Source: Alteribacillus sp041949975
Lineage (GTDB): Bacteria > Bacillota > Bacilli > Bacillales > Marinococcaceae
Assembly: GCF_041949975.1 (NCBI RefSeq)
Contig: NZ_JBHFQG010000006.1
Location: forward strand, 105,247 to 169,246
Direction: 5' to 3'
DNA length: 64,000 bases
Numbering within the stretch: the stretch's first letter is position 1; each line of letters opens with the position of its first letter. Under the pieces are notes generated by a model. The model did no database searches. It was given only the letters and a program-made list of their open reading frames with translations, and was not told where the DNA came from. Below are positions 16,122 through 24,850 of the stretch, one piece after another. Made by a program: the position numbers and the translations under genes.

Positions 16122-16882
16122 ATTACAGTCTCCATTCCTTCACACAAAGCTCCAGCCATATCACCATTGACTCCTCCAAACATAGAAAAAAATAAAAAAC
16201 GTGCAAGCCAGTAAGCAATAATTACCACAGCAATAATAAACATTACCGAGTTCATACCATTTGGAATAAATGCAAGTATTAAACTTATTACGAAAGCACA
16301 CACTGCTAAGATAATCCAGGTATCTTTCCGTTTGGACTCACTTTGGAACCAAGCGGCAAGCCCATCCTTCCTTGCAAGCGGGGCAGCTATAATTAAATGC
16401 CCCATAGCTGTTCGAGACAAAACAGGAACAAGTAATAATAGAAGCCATATCGGTACCACATCTGTTTCAAGGACAAATAGGACAAATAGAAACCGGCTGC
16501 CAATTAATAAAATGGTAGTCCATACAGCTGCAGCTCCTGTGCGGCTGTCTTTCATAATCTCTAACCGTTTCTGTTTATCCTGCCAAGAAGCAGCTGCGTC
16601 ACTAACGTCCATCCACCCATCTAGGTGAAGCCCTCCATGCATAACCAATAACAGCGCAACAATGAAAAAAGCTAAAATATAATCTGGCAGCGCAAATATG
16701 GAACTGCTTATTACAAGCAGAGCAAAAACCCCTGAACCGATCAATAAACCGCACACCGGAAAAAAAAATATAGCAAAACGAGCGGCATCTTCTTTCCAGA
16801 CTGTATTTTTAGAGGGAAAAATGGTAAGAAAAGCTACCGCCATTTGAAAGCCTTGAAAAATCAGTTTTAATTTTTCTCTCAT
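16079..16882 (-). CDS. cobS: Adenosylcobinamide-GDP ribazoletransferase (cobalamin synthase)
   Basis: A 267-residue polytopic membrane enzyme joining adenosylcobinamide-GDP with alpha-ribazole(-phosphate) to make the cobalamin nucleotide loop. Family motifs: 'GGLHLDGWMDVSDA' (about 84-97, metal-binding acidic residues) and 'MKDSRTGAAAVW' (about 110-121), then six or so hydrophobic segments and 'GGVNGDMAGALCEGMETV' near the C-terminus. It starts with ATG overlapping the cbiP stop by four bases and ends inside cobC. Length is normal for CobS/CobV. Confidence 0.94.
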   Translation of the reverse strand: MREKLKLIFQGFQMAVAFLTIFPSKNTVWKEDAARFAIFFFPVCGLLIGSGVFALLVISSSIFALPDYILAFFIVALLLVMHGGLHLDGWMDVSDAAASWQDKQKRLEIMKDSRTGAAAVWTTILLIGSRFLFVLFVLETDVVPIWLLLLLVPVLSRTAMGHLIIAAPLARKDGLAAWFQSESKRKDTWIILAVCAFVISLILAFIPNGMNSVMFIIAVVIIAYWLARFLFFSMFGGVNGDMAGALCEGMETVIWMSSALYISYVMA

Positions 16883-18381
16883 GATAAGCCCATTTCCATC
16901 ATTCTAATGATTTGGCTGACATTTAAATGTTTTTCTATTGCATTACCAAGGGCATCTAATCTCTCTTCTTTATTGGCTGTATAATGGACAGTCGGCTTAT
17001 TGCTTAATCCTTTGCTTCTTCTGATGTTATTAAGCCACCAGTTACGCCAGCTGTCATTATGAAAAAGGTGATGAATATAACTGCCGATACACTTATTATC
17101 AGTCGAAATGATACCTTCTGGCTTATTATCCTCGTTATAAAAAAGAGGCTGGAAATCTTCTCCATATTCAATTTGGTCCATACCGGTATGTATTTCAAAG
17201 CCGCTGATCAGCAGCCTCTTACTGTTTTGCTCAAAAGTCCCTTTCCATTGTCTTGTCTGTTTCGATTCCATAAACGTGGTGCTCATCGGAAATACCTGCA
17301 CTCCTCTCGCTGTCTTACCAGAAATTCCCGTATCAGAACCATATTGGTCTATTAATAGCTCTCCCATCATTTGAAATCCTCCGCAAATACCAACAATATA
17401 CGTACCTTTCTTTTTATGTTCACAAATTTTTTGAATGATTCCTATGGAACATAAATATTCATAATCATCAATGGTGCTTCTTGTACCAGGAATAATTACT
17501 GCATCCGGTGAACCAAATTGTCCTGCTTCTTTTACAATCCGAACAGATACATCTTTTTCTGCTGCAAAGGGCTCTAAATCAGTAAAGTTAGAAACATAGG
17601 GGAGGGCTATAACAGCTATATCGATTTGCTGTTTATCAGTACTTTTAATGGTATTAAGAGCTGCAAAGGACAGAGAATCTTCTTGTTCCATTCTAATATC
17701 TAACGCCGGAAGTACTCCATTCACAGGGATTTCGGTGTTGGCCTCGAGCCATGATACTCCATTTTGGAAAAGAGCAGGATCTCCTCTGAAACGATTAACA
17801 ACCATTCCCTTGACTCTTTTTCGATGAACTTCCGGAAGCAGATTGAGCGTGCCAGTCATGCTTGCAAATATTCCGCCTCTTTCGATATTCGCCGTTAGAA
17901 GAGCAGGGACATTGGCAATCTCTGCAGTAACTAAATTAGCAAGATCTTTATCCATTAAATTAACTTCTGCAGGACTTCCTGCTCCTTCCATCACAATAAC
18001 ATCATACTTCTTAGATAGAAAAGCTAGTGAATCTTCTACTGCTTCTTTTGCATTTATAAAATAATTGCTGCGATATTCTGCTGCGGCCGGACTACCCATA
18101 GATTTCCCCTGTACGATTACTTCTGCATTGCGGTCACTTCTAGGCTTTAATAACACGGGATTCATATGTACAGATGGAGAAATTTTAGCCGCTTCTGCTT
18201 GTAATCCCTGTGATCTGCCAATTTCATGTCCTGATAAAGTTACATAAGAATTATTCGACATATTCTGTCCTTTAAAAGGAGCAACTTTTATCCCTCGGTT
18301 GGCTAACGCACGGCATAAACCTGTTACGATATAACTTTTACCGGCATCTGAGGTTGTCCCCCAAACCATCAGACCTTTCAT
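16879..18381 (-). CDS. cbiP: Adenosylcobyric acid synthase (glutamine-hydrolysing)
   Basis: A 500-residue amidotransferase converting adenosylcobyrinate a,c-diamide to adenosylcobyric acid with four glutamine-derived amidations. The N-terminal dethiobiotin-synthetase-like ATP domain begins 'MVWGTTSDAGKS' and contains 'FKGQNMSNNS' and 'VEGAGSPAEVNL'. The C-terminal class I glutaminase domain has the nucleophile in 'IVGICGGFQMMG' (Cys about 335) and 'SYIHHLF' near 435. It is the most upstream corrin-modifying enzyme in the operon; no earlier ring-building genes are seen. In salvage it could act on cobyric acid re-formed by CbiZ or on partly amidated corrinoids. GGGGAGG precedes the ATG, inside the end of cobU (44-nt overlap). 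Confidence 0.95.
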   Translation of the reverse strand: MKGLMVWGTTSDAGKSYIVTGLCRALANRGIKVAPFKGQNMSNNSYVTLSGHEIGRSQGLQAEAAKISPSVHMNPVLLKPRSDRNAEVIVQGKSMGSPAAAEYRSNYFINAKEAVEDSLAFLSKKYDVIVMEGAGSPAEVNLMDKDLANLVTAEIANVPALLTANIERGGIFASMTGTLNLLPEVHRKRVKGMVVNRFRGDPALFQNGVSWLEANTEIPVNGVLPALDIRMEQEDSLSFAALNTIKSTDKQQIDIAVIALPYVSNFTDLEPFAAEKDVSVRIVKEAGQFGSPDAVIIPGTRSTIDDYEYLCSIGIIQKICEHKKKGTYIVGICGGFQMMGELLIDQYGSDTGISGKTARGVQVFPMSTTFMESKQTRQWKGTFEQNSKRLLISGFEIHTGMDQIEYGEDFQPLFYNEDNKPEGIISTDNKCIGSYIHHLFHNDSWRNWWLNNIRRSKGLSNKPTVHYTANKEERLDALGNAIEKHLNVSQIIRMMEMGLS

Positions 18382-18928
18382 TTGGAACCTCCCCTTTCAT
18401 TACCACCGGTATTCCATATTCCATTTTTACAGCAAGCTCTGCTTGATCTGTGAAGTATTGGTGAAGCTCTCCGAGTATTTTTATATACCTATACACTTGT
18501 TCGCTCTCAGGGATAGGTTCTTGAAATAGATCATTACTTATAATAATGAGATGACTGCATGCATCCTCTAACACGGAAACTGCTGATTTTACACGGTCTT
18601 TCACTACTGATGAAAGCTGCGGAGGCTCTACATCTGAAAACACTTCATTACTTAGCCATGTTGTTAAACAATCCAAAAAAATAATGTCATTTTTGCTAAT
18701 ACTTTTGGCACAAACATCTAATCTTTTGGATTGCTCTATTGTTAACCAGGCATCACTTCTTAATTGCCTTTCTTTTTTATGCAGGTCAATTCTTTTTTTC
18801 ATTTCAGAGTCGGTCGTTCGTGCTGTTGCTATGTATATAAGCCTTCCACCTGCTTGTAATTTTTCAGCATAATCTTCTCCCCAGCTGCTTTTTCCGCTTC
18901 TAACACCACCGCAAATAAATGTAAGCAT
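18338..18928 (-). CDS. cobU: Adenosylcobinamide kinase / adenosylcobinamide-phosphate guanylyltransferase
   Basis: A 196-residue bifunctional enzyme that phosphorylates adenosylcobinamide and then forms adenosylcobinamide-GDP. The P-loop 'CGGVRSGKSSWGEDYAEKL' opens the protein; 'YIATARTTDSEMKKRIDLHKKER' carries the region holding the guanylylated His; 'IFLDCLTTWLSNE' is the Walker B-like segment. Start: ATG at 18928, sharing its A with the cobD TGA; a GTG four codons upstream was rejected. The C-terminal 15 codons overlap cbiP. Canonical in length and motifs, unlike the second CobU-like gene downstream. Confidence 0.92.
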   Translation of the reverse strand: MLTFICGGVRSGKSSWGEDYAEKLQAGGRLIYIATARTTDSEMKKRIDLHKKERQLRSDAWLTIEQSKRLDVCAKSISKNDIIFLDCLTTWLSNEVFSDVEPPQLSSVVKDRVKSAVSVLEDACSHLIIISNDLFQEPIPESEQVYRYIKILGELHQYFTDQAELAVKMEYGIPVVMKGEVPNERSDGLGDNLRCR

Positions 18929-20004
18929 CAGCCAGACCACCTTGTAAGCATATGTAGTAATTGATCATTTTCACTTTTCTTTTTTACCGCTAAGCGAATA
19001 TACTTTCCATTTAATCCAGGAAAGTGATAAGTATGCCTGGCATGAATACCATTTTGTACTAAAAACTTTAATAGCGGCTGCATGTCTGTTCGGTTATGGT
19101 GACGGATTAAATAAAAATTCACGTCAGAAGGAAATACCGTGATATGTTTTAAAGCCTGTATTTGTTTGATTACACGTTGTTTCTCTTTTTGAATCAGTTG
19201 AACTGTTTCATGCACAAATTCTTCTTGATTTATTAAATACATCATCGCTTGCCCAGCTATACTATTAATGTTCCACGGCGGTAAATAGATTTGTATTTTT
19301 TTTATTATTTCTTCTGAAGCTAGCATGTATCCCATTCTTAAACCTGGCAGAGTATACATTTTTGTCATAGAGCGCAGTAAAATGAGAGGGAAATTTTTAT
19401 TAATAAATGATTCAAATAAAAAAGGTGATTCCTGAAAATCATAAAATGCTTCGTCTACTACGGTTAACTTATTATTGGTTTTACAATATTGCAGCAGTTC
19501 CTCTATTTCTTTTGATGCTGAGGCAGTACCCGTTGGATTGTTAGGATGGCAAAACCATATCCCATCTGCTTTCTCCAGCAATGGCTCGAGCTCTTGAAAC
19601 TTCCATTTCCATTCCTCTTCTTCATTTGTTAAATATGAAACAATCTCTGCTCCATTAGCTTCTAAAGCTTTTTTATATTCCGTAAACGTCGGTTGTACTA
19701 ATATGACTTTTTTATTAGTAAACAATCTGGCTGCAGCCTGAATCAGCTCTGCTCCACCGTTACCTGGCATAACATTATAAAAATTACAGCTCAATTTTTG
19801 AGCCAGGCGTTTTCTCAATGTATTAGAATTTGGATCAGGATATTCATGGACTGTATGTACCCAGTCAGAAAGCTTCTTTTTTATATCAGCTGGAGGTCCA
19901 TAAGGGTTGGTGTTCACACTGAAATCAATAATACTTTTATTTGAGACCTGGTTCAGTTGTTCAGATAGAGCAGCGGGCATTGCTCCATGTTCAGGCCAAG
20001 ACAT
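18928..20004 (-). CDS. cobD: Threonine-phosphate decarboxylase (PLP enzyme)
   Basis: A 358-residue class I/II aminotransferase-fold protein. Visible PLP landmarks: 'NPYGPP' near 33, 'CHPNNPTGTAS' near 150, 'VVDEAFYDF' near 180 and the Schiff-base Lys in 'SMTKMYTLPGLRMGY' near 213. In a cobalamin operon between cbiB and cobU this is the L-threonine-O-3-phosphate decarboxylase making (R)-1-aminopropan-2-ol phosphate, the linker that CbiB attaches. Histidinol-phosphate aminotransferase is the close alternative on sequence alone; context decides. GGAGGAG precedes the ATG; 14-nt overlap with cbiB. Confidence 0.88.
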   Translation of the reverse strand: MSWPEHGAMPAALSEQLNQVSNKSIIDFSVNTNPYGPPADIKKKLSDWVHTVHEYPDPNSNTLRKRLAQKLSCNFYNVMPGNGGAELIQAAARLFTNKKVILVQPTFTEYKKALEANGAEIVSYLTNEEEEWKWKFQELEPLLEKADGIWFCHPNNPTGTASASKEIEELLQYCKTNNKLTVVDEAFYDFQESPFLFESFINKNFPLILLRSMTKMYTLPGLRMGYMLASEEIIKKIQIYLPPWNINSIAGQAMMYLINQEEFVHETVQLIQKEKQRVIKQIQALKHITVFPSDVNFYLIRHHNRTDMQPLLKFLVQNGIHARHTYHFPGLNGKYIRLAVKKKSENDQLLHMLTRWSG

Positions 20005-20956
20005 AATACACTCCTCCTGCTATCCATAATAAACTTAGAAAGTAAAGAATGGACAGATGCCATACAATCAGTCCTTCTTTTATACGATCTGCATGTAAAG
20101 GTTGATCTCCTCTTCCAAAATACGGACGGTTCACCCATTTATCCTGGTATGGAGTGGGACCACCAAGTCTCACCTGTAATACCCCAGCCATAGCGGCTTC
20201 TCCATAACCGCTGTTAGGGCTTTCATGTAACGATGCAAAACCTTTCACCACTGACAATGCTTCCTTCCAATCAGCAGCTTTTATTTTCCAAATCGTACAT
20301 ATCATTAAAAAAGAAGTTATACGTGCTGGGATGTAGTTTAAAACATCGTCTGAACGTGCTGCCGCCCAGCCGAACTCCTTAAATCTTGGTGAAGTATAAC
20401 CAATCATCGCATCAGCTGTGTTGACATATCGGTACACCACCGCTAATGGGGCTCCACCAATAAATGCATAAAATAACGGTGCTGTTACACTATCTGATAT
20501 ATTTTCTCCGGTACTTTCTAACACAGATCGTGTTATTTGCTGTTCATCCATATGAAGTGTATCTCTTGATACAATCATGGCCGTTTGTTTTCTCGCCTTA
20601 GCTAATTGATTTTGTGAAAGAAGCATATATATTTTTTTAGCTTCCTTTACCATACTTGTCCCGCCGATCATCAACCATAATATGAAAGCTTCTGTAAGGA
20701 TGCCTGTCCATACCGAAAGCTGATAAGATAATAACGTTACCGCACCTGAAGCTATAAACAAAAAAACAGCCGGAAAAAAACATGTGATAATTCCTTTTCC
20801 TTTTACGAAGCGGCCGCGATTAAGATACTTTTCCAAATAAGAAATAATATTACCCATTAAAACAACTGGATGGAAAGAAACACGTGGGTCCCCAAATAAC
20901 CTGTCAAAGAGATAAGATATTGTGATGGCAATAAGGTGGGCTTCTGTTATTCCCAT
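19991..20956 (-). CDS. cbiB: Adenosylcobinamide-phosphate synthase (CbiB)
   Basis: A 321-residue polytopic membrane protein joining aminopropanol phosphate to adenosylcobyric acid. Characteristic segments are 'YLFDRLFGDPRVSFHPVVLMGNIISYLEKYLNR' at the N-terminus, 'SVTAPLFYAFIGGAPLAVVYRYVNTADAMIGY' (about 158-189) and 'ESPNSGYGEAAMAGVLQVRLGG' (about 250-271). The ATG overlaps the preceding gene by 10 nt. With CobD, CobU, CobS and CobC it completes the late steps of adenosylcobalamin assembly. Confidence 0.94.
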   Translation of the reverse strand: MGITEAHLIAITISYLFDRLFGDPRVSFHPVVLMGNIISYLEKYLNRGRFVKGKGIITCFFPAVFLFIASGAVTLLSYQLSVWTGILTEAFILWLMIGGTSMVKEAKKIYMLLSQNQLAKARKQTAMIVSRDTLHMDEQQITRSVLESTGENISDSVTAPLFYAFIGGAPLAVVYRYVNTADAMIGYTSPRFKEFGWAAARSDDVLNYIPARITSFLMICTIWKIKAADWKEALSVVKGFASLHESPNSGYGEAAMAGVLQVRLGGPTPYQDKWVNRPYFGRGDQPLHADRIKEGLIVWHLSILYFLSLLWIAGGVYYVLA

Positions 20957-22434
20957 TTTCCATTCTCTTTCTTTCTTTGTTTGTAGTTCTCCAATGTCTC
21001 AGAAACAGCATCATACACGGCTTTACCCACCTTTTTACCTAAAGGCGAGGCTGTTCCGCCGTATACGAACTCTTTGCCCTGTTGAGAGGCAGCAATGAGC
21101 ATGCTATCTGTTGATGTCCCTGTAGCAGCCGTTCCAGTGTCACTATCTATAATACTGTTATCTAACAAAGCTTTAGACTTAGCTTCTGTCGCTGTCATCA
21201 TAACTTGAGCATAAGCTGCTTCGGTGAGTTTGCCATCTACAAATATCCATATATTAATAGTACCGACTGTAAAGGGTAAAGATTCTTTTTCATAAGCTTT
21301 AGAGACGTCTACTGCATTGGAGGTACCTGCAGTGGCATATACCAAAATATCTCCCTCATCATCTTTCAATTGTACAAATGCTCCATCTTTCAATAATGCA
21401 GCCGTCATCATTCCTGCAGTATCAGCTGTATCTAAAGAAATGTTTTGAAGGTATGAAGCATATTCTTCTGCAGGGTTATCACAATTATAGTTTTTATCAA
21501 CGTGTCTGTTTACAAAAAAACGATGCCATCCAAAACCTTCTCCTATCACAGCCGATGATAATGTTTTCCAATAAAATGGAGAAGTGATGCAAACAGCCTC
21601 TTCCCGTTCATTAATACTTAATGTATCCAGTAAGTCTGATGAGAGCTCGGATACATTTTTTAATGGCTCTAAAGTAATCAATGGGCTTGGAAAAGAAGGG
21701 TGTTCTTTTCTTTGCAGACGTGCATGGTAAACCTTCTCTAAAAGGGATCTTTCCAATACATACGCTGGTTTATCAAGTGCCCTTTGGTTTCCTTGATCCA
21801 TTAACAGAATACGATGACTGTACATAGCTGCCATATTTAAATCATGCAGAACAGCTACTACGGTTAACTGTTTTGATTTAGTCCATTCTTTTAAGGTATC
21901 TAGTAAGTTTAGTTGATAGGATATATCCAAATGATTCGTGGGTTCATCCAAAAGCAGGATATCCGGCTCTTGTGCTAATGCTCTTGCTAACAGCACCCGC
22001 TGCTTTTCTCCACCACTCAACAGATCAATTGGCTGATCTGCAAATGACAATACCCCGGTTTCTTTCATAGCTTGGTAGACTATTTCTTCATCTTTTTTAC
22101 TGTTAGACGAAAACCATCCTTTTTGATGAGGGTATCTTCCAAGTTCAACTACTTGTCTAACCGTATAAGAAAAAGCACTTTCAGCTTGCTGTGGAAGTAC
22201 TGCAATCTTTTTTGCTAAGTTTTTTTGAGTAAAAGCAGCCAGTGGTTTGTTATCAATGAAAATCTTCCCTTTTTCCGGCTGCAAAGAACCATAAATAAAT
22301 TTCAACAGCGTGGATTTACCGCTCCCGTTAGGACCAATGATTCCAAGAACTTCGCCTGCATTCATCCGAAAATTAATATTCTTTACTACAGGCTTTGAGT
22401 CGTATCCGCCGGTTACATTTTTTACTTCGAGCAC
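20947..22434 (-). CDS. btuD-cbiZ: BtuD-type ABC ATPase fused to CbiZ adenosylcobinamide amidohydrolase
   Basis: A 495-residue two-domain protein. Residues 1-255 are an ABC transporter ATPase: Walker A 'GPNGSGKST', Q-loop 'VLPQQAESAF', signature 'LLSGGEKQR', Walker B 'ILLLDEPTNHLD' and the H-loop His in 'VLHDLNMA'. Residues about 270-485 match CbiZ: 'YATAGTSNAVDV', 'GTINIWIFVDGKLTEAAYAQVMMTATEAKSKALLD' and 'ATGTSTDSMLIA'. CbiZ removes the aminopropanol arm of imported (pseudo)cobinamides to give cobyric acid, so they can be rebuilt with the cell's own loop. The fusion couples corrinoid import to remodelling. Start: GTG at 22434. Reading through the junction is uninterrupted. Confidence 0.93.
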   Translation of the reverse strand: MLEVKNVTGGYDSKPVVKNINFRMNAGEVLGIIGPNGSGKSTLLKFIYGSLQPEKGKIFIDNKPLAAFTQKNLAKKIAVLPQQAESAFSYTVRQVVELGRYPHQKGWFSSNSKKDEEIVYQAMKETGVLSFADQPIDLLSGGEKQRVLLARALAQEPDILLLDEPTNHLDISYQLNLLDTLKEWTKSKQLTVVAVLHDLNMAAMYSHRILLMDQGNQRALDKPAYVLERSLLEKVYHARLQRKEHPSFPSPLITLEPLKNVSELSSDLLDTLSINEREEAVCITSPFYWKTLSSAVIGEGFGWHRFFVNRHVDKNYNCDNPAEEYASYLQNISLDTADTAGMMTAALLKDGAFVQLKDDEGDILVYATAGTSNAVDVSKAYEKESLPFTVGTINIWIFVDGKLTEAAYAQVMMTATEAKSKALLDNSIIDSDTGTAATGTSTDSMLIAASQQGKEFVYGGTASPLGKKVGKAVYDAVSETLENYKQRKKENGKWE

Positions 22435-22451
22435 CTTATCACCCGCCGTTT

Positions 22452-23501
22452 CTAAGATTGTTTCATTCTTCTTCGGCGCTGCTGAAACAAAAGAATTCCG
22501 AATACTGGCGCACCAATGATTGCTGTTATTACGCCAATAGGAAGTTCTGTTGGAGAAATAATAGTTCTTGCTGCTAGATCTGTTAATACAAGAAAACCTC
22601 CCCCGGCAAACATCGACATGGGCAGCAGCAAATGATGGTCCGGCCCAAAAAGAAGGCGGACAAGGTGGGGAACTACTAAACCAACAAATCCTATCGTTCC
22701 AGATACCGAAACAGCTGCTCCTGTTAAAAGGGAAGCACCAGCTAATATAGTTAATCTCCTTTTATCTGTATCTACTCCTAGTGTTTTTGCTGTTTCTTCT
22801 CCAAAAACTAAAGCATTTAACTCTTTTCTGTTCGCATATAACAGGGCAGTGCCTATTACAAAAAAGGGAAATTGTAACCATATGTAATCCCAGCCTCTCA
22901 TAGCCACACTGCCCATCAGCCAGGAAATAATCTGCCTTAACTCGTCTCCAGTTAAAGCAATTAAGAGAGAGATTACTGACCCTAAAAATGAACTAACAAT
23001 AATACCTGCTAAAATAATGGTTTCTGTAGTAATAGATTTTTCTATAAATCGTACAAACCCCAATAAAAACAGAAGTGTCATAAACCCTGTCACAATACTG
23101 ATAATCGGCAGGGTGAAGCTCCCTAAGATTGGTAAGGTAACCCCTAAAAACAATACAAAAACAGCTCCTAGAGCTGCGCCAGATGAAACGCCCAGTGTGT
23201 AAGGATCAGCTAGCGGATTTTTTAATAGTCCTTGAAAAGCAGCTCCAGCCAATGCAAGGGAAGAGCCAACTAGAGCTGCTAATAATACCCGAGGCAGCCG
23301 GATGTTTAAAATGATCGTTGTGTGCGTTTCATTGAATGAATGTGGTATATCCAAATTCCATAGGGATCTCCACAAAATTTCAGTTGTTGTCCATAAAGGA
23401 ATTGATAAGCTTCCTGCTGATATACCAATAATTACACATAAGATAAGAAATACTGCCCCGATGAAATAAACAGAGATAATCTTACTGTTCTTTAAATACA
23501 T
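22452..23501 (-). CDS. btuC: Cobalamin ABC transporter permease (FecCD family)
   Basis: A 349-residue membrane protein with about ten helices and the FecCD/BtuC pattern: 'LNIRLPRVLLAALVGSSLALAGAAFQGLLKNPLADPYTLGVSSGAALGAV' (about 65-115), 'SWLMGSVAMRGWDYI' and 'GTIGFVGLVVPHLVRLLFGPDHHLLLP'. It is the membrane channel working with the lipoprotein encoded upstream and the BtuD-CbiZ ATPase downstream. It overlaps btuF by 20 nt. Sequence alone cannot separate corrinoid from iron-siderophore permeases; the riboswitch and neighbours make corrinoid transport the clear choice. Confidence 0.93.
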   Translation of the reverse strand: MYLKNSKIISVYFIGAVFLILCVIIGISAGSLSIPLWTTTEILWRSLWNLDIPHSFNETHTTIILNIRLPRVLLAALVGSSLALAGAAFQGLLKNPLADPYTLGVSSGAALGAVFVLFLGVTLPILGSFTLPIISIVTGFMTLLFLLGFVRFIEKSITTETIILAGIIVSSFLGSVISLLIALTGDELRQIISWLMGSVAMRGWDYIWLQFPFFVIGTALLYANRKELNALVFGEETAKTLGVDTDKRRLTILAGASLLTGAAVSVSGTIGFVGLVVPHLVRLLFGPDHHLLLPMSMFAGGGFLVLTDLAARTIISPTELPIGVITAIIGAPVFGILLFQQRRRRMKQS

Positions 23502-24468
23502 CTGGATACACCAGTTCAGCTAATTGTTCAATGCCATCAGTCAGCCTAGGACCCGGCCGGCTTACTGTGTCATTATCTATGTCATGAATTTGATCGTTTT
23601 CTACAGCCGGAACATTTCCCCATCCGGATCGGTCTTTTATTTTAGAGGAAGGATCGTCTACATAATATCCATACGTAGTTACTATAACATCTGGATTTAA
23701 GGCGACTGCCTCTTCTTCACTATAATGAATCCAGCCTTCTTCTTCTGCTGCTGCGTTTTCTGCATTAATTGTTTCTAACATCTCATGGATAAACGTTCCT
23801 TGACCTGTTGTATAAATTTCAGGCGGCGGTTGAATTTCTACCCAGACCCTTTTGCGGTCATCCTCTGAAATCTCTTCTGCTTGTTCTTCAATCTCTGTAA
23901 CATCTTCTTTTATATCAGAAATAATCGATTCGGCTTTTTCTTCTGTTCCGGTAGCTTGACCAATCATTTCTATTGACCCATAAGCATCTTGAAACGAAGA
24001 AGCATCATTTACAATTAAAACATCAATCCCTGCCTCTTCTATTTGTTTCAATCCTTCTTCTGAACCATGCACAGATGATGCATGAGCAAGAACAAGATCT
24101 GGTTCTAAAGAAAGAAGAGTTTCCATATCGAAGTCCATATCACCGACACTTTGCTTTTCCGCTGCTTCTTCTGGGAAATTACAATAATCAGTAACCCCTA
24201 CAATTTCATCCTCAAGTCCAAGAGCAAATGCAATTTCTGTGTTACTCGGTATCAGGCTTACAATGCGATCCGGTTTTTCTTCAATACTTACTTCCTCTCC
24301 CATGCCATCTGTAACTGCGACGGGAAATTCACCTTCATTTTGTTCGATTTGTTCACTTTCATCTGAATTATTTTTTTCTTTATTTGAAGCGCTCTCTTCA
24401 TTTCCTCCGCAGGCTGATGCGAATATGAGACTGCAGGAAGTAAAAATTAAACCTAACCACTTTTTCAC
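23482..24468 (-). CDS. btuF: Cobalamin-binding lipoprotein of an ABC transporter
   Basis: A 328-residue class III substrate-binding protein. A signal peptide ends in lipobox 'ASAC' (Cys20), followed by an acidic linker rich in Glu/Asn/Ser. The body has the BtuF pattern 'PDRIVSLIPSNTEIAFALGLEDEIVGVTDYCNFPEEA' and 'LEPDLVLAHASSVHGSEEGLKQIEEAGIDVLIVNDA'. It captures corrinoids outside the membrane and passes them to BtuC. First gene of the operon, starting with GTG after GGGGG, 30 nt downstream of the riboswitch-controlled terminator. Confidence 0.93.
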   Translation of the reverse strand: MKKWLGLIFTSCSLIFASACGGNEESASNKEKNNSDESEQIEQNEGEFPVAVTDGMGEEVSIEEKPDRIVSLIPSNTEIAFALGLEDEIVGVTDYCNFPEEAAEKQSVGDMDFDMETLLSLEPDLVLAHASSVHGSEEGLKQIEEAGIDVLIVNDASSFQDAYGSIEMIGQATGTEEKAESIISDIKEDVTEIEEQAEEISEDDRKRVWVEIQPPPEIYTTGQGTFIHEMLETINAENAAAEEEGWIHYSEEEAVALNPDVIVTTYGYYVDDPSSKIKDRSGWGNVPAVENDQIHDIDNDTVSRPGPRLTDGIEQLAELVYPDVFKEQ

Positions 24469-24498
24469 AACATTTCCCCCTAATATGTACTTAAAATA

Positions 24499-24530
24499 AA
24501 TTAAAAAAGCTCCCCTTCGAACAGGAGAGC
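24499..24530 (-). terminator. Riboswitch-controlled terminator in front of btuF
   Basis: Minus strand stem of 8 bp with one G-U pair (arms 24509-24516 and 24523-24530) followed by six T residues. Lying between the cobalamin aptamer and the btuF start, it is the likely OFF structure when adenosylcobalamin is bound. Confidence 0.8.
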
Positions 24531-24597
24531 GGAATGAGCTATTATGTCAATAATTTCACAAAACAGAACAGTCATTCGGCTGCACCTTTTCCTCGAA

Positions 24598-24785
24598 GGT
24601 TCATCACCGTGCTAGAAGGCAGGTCTCCTGACTTACGCGCAAATGTCCACCTTCCCGTCAAATCATTTGACAGTGGCTTAAAGAACATTTAAAATGCATG
24701 CGATTACAGTGGCGGGACCGTGCCGGAGTTACACCGGGCTTCCCTTTTAACATGCATGGTTTATGCATGACCTTCCGCAATGAAA
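24598..24785 (-). promoter_or_regulatory. Cobalamin (AdoCbl-type) riboswitch
   Basis: Read on the minus strand, the leader contains the conserved cobalamin aptamer blocks in order: AAAGGGAAGCCCGGTG, CCGGCACGGTCCCGCCACTGT, a peripheral hairpin, GGGAAGGTGG, and the B12 box AGTCAGGAGACCTGCC (24618-24633). It heads the 11-gene uptake and salvage operon starting at btuF. When corrinoid is plentiful, transcription should stop at the terminator at 24499-24530. Confidence 0.96.
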
Positions 24786-24813
24786 TATTTTATTTTTTTT
24801 CAGGTCTTTTTTA

Positions 24814-24842
24814 ATTATACATAAAATTTCACCTTATGACAG
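24814..24842 (-). promoter_or_regulatory. Promoter of the cobalamin operon
   Basis: Minus strand CTGTCA (24837-24842), 17-nt spacer, perfect TATAAT (24814-24819), about 30 nt upstream of the riboswitch. The -35 box matches TTGACA at four of six bases. Confidence 0.6.
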
Positions 24843-24850
24843 TTGTTTTC

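Noticed and set aside
20947..22434. Possibility that the BtuD-CbiZ fusion is an assembly or frameshift artefact
   Set aside because: The frame is continuous across the junction, both domains are complete, and such fusions are plausible given the operon context.
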